In this document: positions 36,430 to 46,205 of the stretch, piece after piece | How positions within the stretch are numbered: position 1 is the stretch's first letter | How the letters are laid out: every line of letters starts with the position of its first letter | Made by a program: the position numbers and the translations under genes | Notes under the pieces: model-generated | What the model was told of the DNA's origin: nothing | Seen by the model: the letters and a program-made list of their open reading frames with translations, nothing else | The model's database searches: none | NCBI GenBank assembly: GCA_019321725.1 | Contig: CM033106.1 | Coordinates: 24,726,118 to 24,790,117 of the forward strand | From: Paulownia fortunei | Lineage: Eukaryota; Streptophyta; Magnoliopsida; Lamiales; Paulowniaceae | Direction: 5' to 3' | DNA length: 64,000 bases

Positions 36430-38370
36430 AAATAGCTAACGTTACAAATAAATAATTAAAAAAAATAATATATCCTTATTAACAAATATGTCAATTAAAA
36501 TATTATAAATAACTCTAACACGAATATTGTTGTCTATTGAATTATTGAATATAAACCTCAAAGATTACTTTGAAAAAGCAAAGATTATGTTCAATCTACT
36601 TTAATTGAGTCAAAATTTAGTTTTTAATATAACTTTCATTTCCACGCATTCTAGAAAAAAATATAAATCAAAAGTTTGATGATAAAGGAGAAAAGAAATG
36701 ACTTCAAATTATCATGATGAAATTCAATTTGATCCTAGAATTTTAATTAGAAAACTGAAACATTGACCGGATTGATATTGTTTTGATCTACTACATTATG
36801 TGGTTTAAAAGTTTATGCTAGATTTATGATACTTGCCTTCATAATAGTGCATTATTATTTTTCTTTAATTTATTGTAATACTTATATATGGAATGTATAG
36901 AATATCTAATACAATCGAAAAGTAAATTTATGTTAAATAATTTTATAGTAGGTAGGGTATTAGAATTTGCACTAAAACATTAATATCTTCTACAAAATCC
37001 TAAAGACTATGAAGCTCATAATCTTTTCTAATTAATTTGTAATTAGATTTTTTTGTATGTGTGCATGTCGTAGCAATTATAAAAGATCAACAAATTAGTA
37101 AGAATTTTTATCGATAGGGTGCTTTTTGCAAAGAAGGCCTTGGCTTTATTACACAAATCAATCCTTGTAAGATCCTCTCTCCCTCTATTTCAGTATGTGT
37201 AGTGTGTGAGTTTGTGTGTTTTGTATGCATGCATTTTTTATATAGTTATCATACATAGTGTATGTTTGGTGATTATATTCGGATGAGATTTACATATAAC
37301 TTACCTTTCATCTATATGTATGCAATATATGAAGGTTGTCAGTATCCATGAGAGCAGTTAAGGATACAAGGTAAAGACAAGGGTTACATTTGGTTAATAA
37401 TATTGAAATGAAACTTTCTCAAACATGTGTACCACATTTATATGATGAGAAATGTAATATTTTTTTTTATAAATAAGTGCAACATTTTGGGCATTGCAAC
37501 ACCTTTTTATTTTCCATAACACCATTTTAACTTATAATAAATATAAAAAAATATTACATAAGATATAAATATTCCAAACATCAATGTTCTGTCATTGAGG
37601 AAAATTATTAAATAGTTAATATTGAAGGGTGAATTAGATTCATCCATGATAAAGAAAGATGAAAGCAATGAAATTAAACTTAAGATTCAAAAGGCTTCTA
37701 AAGTGGTTTCCATCTATTTCTGTTAATAAACAGTCATTGCCCCCAAAATATATCACTGGCACTCCACTATTAAATTTTTAATTACTTGAGGAAAATAGTG
37801 ACCTGTGGAATGATACTACTTACTACCCCAAATTTCACATTCATTGTTTCACATATGTATATGTCAAATATCAAAATTAGAAGTGCATATAAAACTAGGG
37901 TTATTTGCATACGTCTTCTTTGAGGTTTACTTTTTTGGCATCTTTTGGCATCCACATGCCATTTAGTTTGAACTTTTAACAAAGGTTTTCCATCCATTAT
38001 TTCTTAGTCACAAATTATAATAAAATTTCATTAGAAGACCAAAATACCTCTAGCCCTATTCTTATGAAAAAAAAATGCATAACATTTACAAATATTCTTG
38101 GGTTATTTTCATAAAGAATAAGTTTTTAAATTAGTAAGATCAAATTTCAAATTTTGAGGTATATTTCAAATGGCATCAAGAATATAGATTAATATTTGTG
38201 AATAATAATAATAATTGCTTGACTTTTAAATGAACTAGAGTATTTTACAAACGCATTTTTTTTTTTTTTTGCACCTACAAGTCTAATAGTCAGTGTTTTG
38301 TGTTTTGTGTTTTATTGAGCAAGACCTCATAACTTAAATTAAACTCACATTTCAAAATGTAACTTTTAAT
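36430..38370 (+). repeat. Segmental duplication, left copy
   Basis: Collinear with 40,996-43,340 in the same orientation, with many scattered differences. It begins inside the LTR that ends at 36520, covers the X8 promoter and gene, and runs past the 3' flank. The left copy lacks about 450 bp containing X8 exon 1 and most of exon 2. Confidence 0.85.
37106..37351 (+). pseudogene. Truncated X8 pseudogene (exon 2 end and exon 3 only)
   Basis: Bases from about 37,106 to 37,166 match the last third of exon 2 of the intact X8 gene (GCTTTTTGCAAAGAAGGCCT), with the donor GTAAGA kept. Exon 3 lies at 37,326-37,351 and still ends YEGCQYP-stop. The exon 3 acceptor is lost (GCAG became GCAA). Exon 1, the first intron and most of exon 2 are missing through a deletion of about 450 bp relative to 41.7 kb. 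The upstream TATA-like motif (TATAAAAG, about 37,076) survives. Cannot encode an X8 protein. Confidence 0.9.
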
Positions 38371-38819
38371 ACTGAATCATAATTGAGTCGAGTTTAAAGT
38401 GTGCTCAACTTTACAAAATTTTGGTCAAGTCAAAGTGTAATATTTTTTAACCTTAATTGATTGATGAACTTGTCAATTATTAACTAACTATTTAGTTAGC
38501 AACTAAACATTCCGATCAAATTCAGAGGTGCATTAGGGTAATTTCTTGATGAATTTGTTCAAATTTGCAATTGTTTTAGGCGGAATTTGATTTGAAGGTA
38601 AATTTTTGGGGGTTAACATATAACTAATTGAAATTTGAAAACAAAAAAAAATGAAAAAAGAAAAAATATTGTTAGATAAAAAGTTGGGCGCTCAATGCTA
38701 GTTGCAGCAATTTGCAGTAACCATCAACCCCTCCCCCATTGACCTCTTCCATTGTTGTTGCAGAAAAAAGATTGGAATGGCCCTTCCGCCTTTCATTCTG
38801 AGGCTACAAACATAGTTTA

Positions 38820-39000
38820 AAGGCAGAATGAAATAGCCTTTTGCGTTTCTTTATTTGATTTATTTAAATATTCATTGGGGTTGGAACTTCTTCATTTTTT
38901 TTTTCTTTCTTGAAGGCAGAATGAAATAGCCTTTTGCATTTTTTAATTTGATTTACTTAAATATACAGTTGTTGGGTTGGAATTCTTTTTTTTTTTTTCT
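38820..39000. repeat. Tandem repeat, 93-bp period, two copies
   Basis: AAGGCAGAATGAAATAGCCTTTTGC begins one copy at 38820 and another at 38913. Each runs into TTTATTTAAATAT-like sequence and ends in a poly-T tract. Confidence 0.8.
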
Positions 39001-39549
39001 GGTTTTTAGAACTTTTCTAGTAACAATTATATTACATTTAAACATAGTTAAAAGTATAAGTTATTTACAATAGCTATAATGCTATTGAAATATATTTAAA
39101 AAGTATATTCAGATACGGGAGTATTCAGAATATAAAGAAGTAGGGAAACACGTTACACCAGAAACAATGAGTCCATATGGAATATAAATATTATACTCAA
39201 TGTTTTGAAAATCGGATTAGACCGACTGGTTCAACCGAGTCTGGTCCAGTTAGGCATGTATAACAGGATTTTCGAGCTAAAGCCAATCAAAATTGGTCAA
39301 ACCGATTTGACTTATTTTTTTAAAATTAAATTTCATTTTTTTGTTATGTTTATGTGATTATTTGATTTTTTATTTTTTTTAGATTTTTTAGATAATTATT
39401 TATCTATTTTTTATATTTAAAATGTATTATATAACAATTAGTATATTATATTATTATTTTACATAACATTATAAGAAAATCGCTAATCGATAATAAAGCC
39501 AATTTTGTCACCATTTCAATTATAAAAATATTGATTATATTACACACTC

Positions 39550-39554
<5 letters not shown>

Positions 39555-39586
<32 letters not shown>
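39555..39586. repeat. (TA)n microsatellite
   Basis: About 15-16 uninterrupted TA units in intergenic DNA. Confidence 0.9.
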
Positions 39587-39589
<3 letters not shown>

Positions 39590-40634
39590 CATATAAAGAT
39601 ATTGAATAACTCAATGGGTATGTTTGAATTCATTTCTCAAAATAGTTTCATATATTCAGACGAAAAATGTTTCTTTTCTTAATTTTTGAGATTTTGATTA
39701 GAATGTTCAATGCATATATGCTATTTTTAAAATGATGTACTCAATTTTTAAAAAATAATATTCTATTTTCAAATATGTGCTTTATTACACATTCATAGAC
39801 AACTAAATTAAACATTTTTTGACAAATTAAAATGTCAATTCAATTTGTCAAATCAATATATCCAATTTTTTCTACAAACTAATTCCAACACATTCATTTT
39901 TGCACAAAAACTGCAGAAATCTCTAAAAAAAATTCCCAAAAAAAACAAAAAAGTATACAAAACATAGATAATTCCAAACATTACATGTCTATATGAAAAA
40001 TTAAGTAATAATTTTAATTTGATAAAATACTTGTTACAAAGTACAATATGGGCTAGAATTGAATTACATAATTTCATAAACTCATACTATTTTTGATATG
40101 TTTTAAGTTGTGGGAGAAAAATGAAAAAATGCATAAAATTTTGCAACAAAGTGCAATTATTCTATATGATTTGTCAATTTTCCTCTTTTTAAAATCACAT
40201 GTGCTGCATATGTGAAAGAATCCCAAAAAAATAATTCACGAAAATTCACATTTGAATGATAAATATCACGTAATATTTGTTAAGTATAAATGATTAACTG
40301 TAATTTCTCTTTTTGTTTAATTTCGTTGCAAGGTACAAAAAAGTCAAGCATCGCAGATGGCAAAATATCTATTTTCTTTGCCTTAAGAGAAGATTAACAG
40401 TAATTGTGTTGGACCTTCATGGGCTCCTCTAACCCCGTGTAACATATATGCAATAATTTGCCAAAATTTTGTAACCGTCATAATATGTCTTGCAATAAGA
40501 ATTTGTGTCTGATAATAATAACATAGAACGATGTAGTATGAGAAAAGAATATTCTTAAAGCCAAAAAAACAAAAAAAATTAAATTAAATCGTTTTATATT
40601 TATTCATATTTCTAAACTAAGCTATCATTCATTT

Positions 40635-40994
40635 TTCGAAACTGTATAGGAGCCCATTATAATGGAAGTTTAGAATTTGGTTTTTTATTATTTCAGTTGA
40701 CATGGTTGTTATATTTAATTAATTGGGACTGGGAAATATAAGACTTGGGCCATTAATTGTATTTTTATATAAGAATTGAGCCATTTTTTTCGGCTGAAAA
40801 TTGTAGTTATCGACATATTTATTTTTTGATAGGTGAGAGAGACCTAATTTCCGCACAAGGGGTGGCTGGTTTGCAGTTTGAGAAGCAACATCTAGGGGAC
40901 ATTGGTGTCATGCCAATCTTCTTAATATTTGTATATAGCCAACAAAAAATATAAGTGAAAATAATTATTTGGTCATGTTCTGCAATAACCATGT
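40635..40994 (+). repeat. Duplicated block, copy 2 (partner at 22.4 kb)
   Basis: Matches 22374-22719 at high identity, including the exon-like core after TTTGATAG at about 40,833. The match ends exactly where LTR-derived sequence of the X8 segmental duplication begins (about 40,995), giving a sharp chimeric junction. Confidence 0.85.
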
Positions 40995-41635
40995 AAAATA
41001 GCTAACATCACAAATAAATAATTAAAAAACTAATATACCATTATTAACAAATATGTAAAATAAAATATTATAAATAACTCAAGCACGAACATTGTTGACT
41101 GTTGAATCCTCGAATAAAAACCTCAAATATTATTTTGAAAATGCAAAGATTATGTTCAATCCACTTTAATTGAATCACCATTCAGTTTTTAATATAACTT
41201 GCATTTTCAAACATTCTAGAAAAAAACATAAAAATCAAAATTTGAATGATAAAGGAGAAAAGAAATGACTTCAAATTATCATGATGAAATTCAACTTGAT
41301 CCTAGATTTTTAATTAGAATACTGTAATATTGACCGGATTGCTTTTGTTTTGAACTACTATAGTATGTGGTTTAAAAGTTTATGCTAGATTTATGATTCT
41401 TACTTTCTAAATAGTGCATTGCTACTTTTCTTTAGTTTATTGTAATCCTTATATATGGAATGTATAGATAATCTAATGACAATCTAAAAGTAAATTTATG
41501 TTACATAATTTTGTAGTAATAGAATTTGCACTAAAACATTAACATCTTCTACAAAATCCCAAAGATTATGAAGATCATAATCTTTTTTTATTAATTTGTA
41601 ATTAATTTTTTTTTGTGTATGCACGTCGAAGCAAT

Positions 41636-41643
41636 TATATAAG
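41636..41643 (+). promoter_or_regulatory. Candidate TATA box (TATATAAG) of the X8 gene
   Basis: Lies 66-73 bases upstream of the ATG at 41709. The aligned positions read TATAAAAG in the truncated copy and TATTTAAG in the X8 pseudogene at 26.4 kb, so the motif is kept where expected and weakened in one dead copy. Confidence 0.55.
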
Positions 41644-41708
41644 ACCAACAAATTAATAAGCATTCCGTACAAGAGGGGAAAAATACCTAGTCAAGCAAAG
41701 TGTTAGTC

Positions 41709-42343
41709 ATGGTGAAGAACAGTCTCCCTGTATTTCTTGTTAGTTTCCTGTTGGGCATTGCTCTATGCTCTTGCAACGAAAACCTTGCCATGCGTGGCAA
41801 GAGAGTAAGTCAACATTAGTTTATAACATTCAATATTGCTTTTTGAATATTTTTTTTTAAATTCATCTAGCAGTATTCATGGACAATTTTCAAGTAATAC
41901 TTGACTTCCAACATAACAATGGAAATTTTATAATTAAATTCATGTTTGTCCAGTTGTCTGGTTGGTGTGTGGCTAGTACAGGTGCTCCCCTCGACAAATT
42001 GCAACAATTTTTAGACTATGGCTGCCATGAATTTGACTGTAGCCCGATATTACCAGGTGGCGGATGTTTTGAACCTAATGTTTTATTGGGACATGGATCT
42101 TGGATCCTTGATAAATTCTATCGAGAGGGTGCTTTTTGCAAAGAAGGCCTTGGCTTTATTACACAAAACGATCCTTGTAAGTTCCTCTTTCCTTCTATTT
42201 CAGTTTATGTTTTGTATGCATGCATTTTTTATATAGTTATCATACATAGTGTATGTTTGGTAATTTTAGTTCTGATGATATTTACATATAACTCATCTTT
42301 CATCTATATTTATGCAGCATACGAAGGTTGCCAGTATCCATGA
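41709..42343 (+). CDS. X8 (CBM43) domain secreted protein, Ole e 10/PDCB-like, 3 exons
   Basis: Predicted exons are 41709-41804, 41954-42176 and 42318-42343, encoding 114 residues. Introns are phase 0 (GTAAGT to GTCCAG) and phase 1 (GTAAGT to TGCAG), the same plan as the two X8 genes at the left end. Residues 1-20 are a signal peptide (FLVSFLLGIALC). The X8 domain starts at W36-C37, keeps six cysteines (WC, YGC, FDC, GGC, AFC, EGC) and the PGGGCFEPN signature (PGGPC in most relatives), and ends CQYP. The expected role is secreted callose binding at the wall or plasmodesmal neck. There is no GPI signal. It is the only intact copy among the three plus-strand X8 loci; the others are at 26.4 and 37.1 kb. 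An open frame runs from intron 1 into exon 2, but the signal peptide and splice sites favour the three-exon model. Confidence 0.9.
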
Positions 42344-43340
42344 AGAGCAGCAAAGGATACAAAGAGAAGACGAGGGTTACATTAGGTCAATAATACTGAG
42401 AGGGAACTTTTTCAAGCATGTGTAGTGCAATAATATGATGAGAAATGTAACAATTCTTTCTTTTAAATAATTGCAACATTGTGGGCTTCGCAACACTTTT
42501 TTTTTTTCCACGACACAATTTTAATTTATAACAAGTATAAGAAAATAATATAAGATAGAAATATTCCAAATATTGACAATATGTTATTGATGAAAAAATT
42601 TAAAATAATTAATATTGAAGGGTAAAACAGATTCATCCATAATAAAGAAAGATGAAAGCAATGATACTAAACTTAAGATTCAAAAGGGGCTTCTAAAATG
42701 GTTGCCATCTCTTTCTGATAATAAACAGACGTATACCACTGGCGCTCCACTATTAAATTTTTAATTACTTGAGAAAAATAGTGACTGGTGGAGTGATACT
42801 ACTTACTACCCCGAATTTCACATTTATAGTTTCATACATGTACCAAAATTGTCAGTGCATGTGAAACTCGGGTTATTTGCATCCGTCTTCTTTGAAGTTT
42901 GCTCTTTTGACCTTTTAGCAAAGATTTTTCCTCAATCATTTTTTAGTCAAAGAATATAATAAAGTTTTGTTACAAGACCAAAATACCTCTACCCCTATTC
43001 TTATGAAAAAGAAATGCATAACTTTTACAAATATTCGTGGGTTATTTTCATAAAGCATAAGTTTTTTCTTAAGAAGAAATAAGTAAGATCAAATTTTAAT
43101 TCTAATGTCTCTGGACTGACCTCAAGAATATAGATTAATATTCATGATTCATGATCATTAATTCACGATTGTAAATTCCTCATGTGTTCAAAATAGGTGA
43201 CTTTTAAAATGAACTAGAGTGATTTTCAAACACGTTGTTTTTTTTATATATACACACATAATAGTCTATATTTTTTGTTTTATTGAGCATGACCTCATAA
43301 CTTAAATTTAATCTCACATTTAAAAAATTTCACTTTTATA

Positions 43341-45839
43341 TGTGTATATCATATATGTAATATATATACACACATTATCTGTATATTTCTGTGTCTATAT
43401 GTACATATACATATATTTATGCACAGATACACATAAACATACCTATTTTTAGTCAATAAAGTCATAATTAAATTTTTTGAAAGAGATTATGGGAGTAATA
43501 AAGGAAATTTCGTTTCTAGTTATTATTCTCAATTAATCCCACTTAAGTGGGAAAAAAATTATTCTTCATGGTTCAGTGAGGAATGAGCTTTCTCACTTTT
43601 AATAGGAATACTATATTATTGTTACTATTCAATCCCATTTATCTTAATCTTACCAAATCAAAATTTTGGGTATATCTTTTTCATTTTTACTATTGGAAAT
43701 TAGTTTTTGGAGTTAGTTAAGACCACACCATTGTTTTGTATATCATTAAATTTAGAGATATACTTGTCATTTTTGGAAGGACAATATTAATTTTGTTAAT
43801 AAATAAAAAAAGGAAAAATAGGAGCGTTCAACTTTAGGCACAGAAATTTGGGTGAAATTCTTGGATGGACGAAATTCTTGATGACATATCGATTTTTTGT
43901 TTGATGAGTTATAGTTTAAGTAGTAAAATTAGGATTCTAAAATATTAAGATTTTGTATTCGAGTCTCACTATTAAAATGAGTATTTATCTATTTTTATAG
44001 TAATTGATTATTAAGAATTAATAATTATTATTATTATTATTGATGATTGTCAATTTATTATTATTACCTGATATTTCAATATAATAACGTACTTGATTAC
44101 TTCAATTAACGAGGCGTTAATATCATTCCAAACAAGCATTAATAATATAGCTGAATAGGTCGTATTACATGCGTCTAGCTAGTCTTCGAGTAGCTTTGAC
44201 CTCAGTGAGAACTTGGCCCAACTTTTGCATAATTATATATTTGAAGTTGTGTTTTACTTAACTAATTAGTTCGGCCATGAGTTTTACCTAGGGATGGCAA
44301 TAGGATGCATTCAAATTTCGTACTCATTTCAATTGTCTCATTTGAATTTCAACAATATAAATGGGTGTGCGTTGAGTTTTAAATTTTTTATTTTTAAATT
44401 TAATTTTATTAGTTTAATTTTTTTATTTAAAAAATTATTATATATATTTATGATGTGAAAAAAATCCTAAAAAAGAGGGAAATGGAATTGAAATTTTGGA
44501 TTAGAGGAGAAACAGAAAGAGAGATACTCTTTTTGGTTTTAATTTATAGATTTTTGAAGCATATCTTTGTAATTCTGAAGGAGCGGTTCCGAATTTAAAT
44601 TCTTTTGTTGACGTTATTATTTTTATTATTTAATTTACAACTAACAAGTACTTGTGCACATAATCAGCATTTTCTTCATTTTTATTTTTATTTTTGTTTT
44701 TATGTTCTACTGACCATGGTTCACTATATCGAAAATTTGAAACTATCATTTCTGCATTTCATTTTTTTATTCCAGCACCTCTCAGCTATATTTGGTATTA
44801 TTTTCATGTATTTGGGGGGAAATAATTTAAGAAATATATTAAAAATGTGTAAAAATAAGAGAATTTGATTTTGTTCTCGAATGGAGACATCAAATTTGAT
44901 TTTAATTTTACATATTATTATTATTATATTAAAATTTATTGAAAGATAATAATATTAAAGATATATATATTATTGATGAATGATTAAAATATGTATAAAT
45001 ATATATATATATATAGTAGTTAGAATATGTATACATATAATTAAAACACATAGTTATTGGGTTATTTTGTTTTTGAGTAATAATTCATACAATAGCCTAA
45101 TCAAAAGATTAATTATCGTATTTGCACGGTACCTCTAATTGGGAAGGTTCTCTGCTTCATCCATTCATGGTGGTGTTACTAGGATTAACCATAATTTGTG
45201 GATTTTTACAATTATTGATTTAATTTTAAAGCATTAGTTATCGAAAGCATCCATATACAAAGTACTTGTGTAAGACCCCATTTACTCTTCTCATAATTGA
45301 AAATTATCTAGTTAAATTTACTTACACTTGATATCGTGTAGGTATCAAAGTTGTTAATGAGTTTTAGAGGAGAGACACTTGAAATTCTTGAGGCAAACGA
45401 TTGGTTGAATTGAAGAAAAAAATAATTCATGATTATTTTGGCTAACACCTGAAAAAAAATTAATTCATGAATTTTACCAACTTACACAATGATTAATTCA
45501 CTATAATCGATCAATCCAATGATAATGGGACACATGGATAATTATAATTATTTTGTTTTGTAAGAAATTTTAAAATTTTATTATATCACATATTCTGAAA
45601 TCTATGCGAAGTTGATAGTAGCGGTAGTCACGAGGCCGTCTCAATCTTTTTTTGTGGTAGAGAAGTGTTGCCACCAGTCTACCGATGTAAGAGGGGGCTT
45701 GATGTGGTTGCTCGGCTTAATTATGAAGCGTTGTAAAAGAAGAAAAGTGAGACAATCGAGTATAATATCAAATATCCCTTTAAAGTTGATTTATATAAGC
45801 CATTTCCTTCAAGAGAGTAGGTGGGATATATTAAAATAT
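43341..45839. other. AT-rich intergenic DNA, no gene recognised
   Basis: No gene recognised. There are AT/AC dinucleotide-rich runs at about 43,330-43,440 and 44,990-45,015, and a CCTAGGGATGGCAATAGG motif at about 44,286 that resembles one end of a common hAT-type non-autonomous element. The region just before 45,840 is slightly richer in G and contains the target sequence into which the SINE inserted. Confidence 0.45.
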
Positions 45840-46205
45840 TCTACCTAATGTAATGTTTTTTTTTTTTTTTACCCAAATATCCCAACTTTACCGAATTAAT
45901 TCTGGACCTCCAAGACACCTCCTCCTAGCACCTTGGAGAGGGTAAATCGCGAGATATGCCTTATTTGGCTCTCGAATTCCCAATAAGAACTGTACACTTT
46001 TGCGCACAAAGAGCCTAATTCATATTGATTGTATCATACTAAACTCCGGCCGCAGGATCCCACTGGCAGTATAGTGATTGCTTCATACTGAAATTCAGCC
46101 GCATGTTTCCACAAAGATTCGAACCCCCACCCTATCGGTGGAAGCGAATTCAAGTTGATAGTTCTACCACTAGAATTGTACCCCGAAAGCTCTACCTAAT
46201 GTAAT
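45840..46205 (-). mobile_element. tRNA-derived SINE with 15-bp target-site duplication
   Basis: The element body is 45855-46190 (336 bp), read on the minus strand. It starts GCTTTCGGGGTACAA, has a box A-like TCTAGTGGTAGAAC near its start and a perfect box B GGTTCGAATCT some 45 bases further, the internal RNA polymerase III promoter of tRNA-derived SINEs. It ends in an A-tract (seen as the T-run 45856-45870). The flanks 45840-45854 and 46191-46205 are identical (TCTACCTAATGTAAT), a perfect 15-bp target duplication as made by LINE-type machinery. It encodes no protein. The intact duplication and promoter boxes suggest a fairly recent insertion. The SINE family cannot be named without a database. 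Confidence 0.92.

Larger units (their letters stand above)
33606..36520 (-). mobile_element. Decayed copia-type LTR retrotransposon (minus)
   Basis: Short LTRs of about 213 and 223 bp (33606-33818 and 36298-36520) share AAATTAAAAAGAAAAGAGATGA and ATAAATAACTCT..AACA. The 5' LTR (right) starts TGTTAGAGTTATT on the minus strand and ends TTAACA; the next bases are TGGTATCAGGGC, a near-perfect initiator-methionine tRNA primer-binding site. Inside, minus-strand pieces near 34,370-34,470 read TICAFLGY and DDQKGY, the end of copia integrase. The element is further changed by a 185-bp tandem duplication at its 3' end and by a nested inverted-repeat transposon. No matching target duplication was seen. 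Not capable of transposition. Confidence 0.75.
38371..40634. other. Intergenic DNA between the two duplication copies
   Basis: No gene recognised. It holds a 93-bp tandem repeat (38,820-39,000), a short stretch at 39,205-39,310 rich in CCGACTGGTTCAACCGAG-like motifs typical of a dispersed plant repeat, and a (TA)n array at 39,555-39,586. The remainder is AT-rich. Confidence 0.5.
40996..43340 (+). repeat. Segmental duplication, right copy (carries intact X8 gene)
   Basis: Collinear with 36,430-38,370. It starts with about 85 bp of LTR (AAATAGCTAACATCACAAAT) without the rest of that element, then the shared flank, the X8 gene and 3' flank up to the CCTCATAACTTAAATT segment. Confidence 0.85.

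Noticed and set aside
39200..39320. CCGACTGGTTCAACCGAG-like stretch as a possible gene or regulatory site
   Set aside because: This type of motif is common in plant dispersed repeats; no boundaries or coding potential were found.
41879..42343. Single 154-codon open frame at the intact X8 gene
   Set aside because: It begins in intron 1 and continues across intron 2. Using the GTAAGT/TGCAG sites restores the DPS-YEGCQYP end and a proper signal peptide from exon 1.
43850..43890. GTGAAATTCTTGGAT, identical to a conserved piece of 18S rRNA
   Set aside because: The identity does not extend beyond about 15 bases on either side, so there is no rRNA gene or meaningful fragment.
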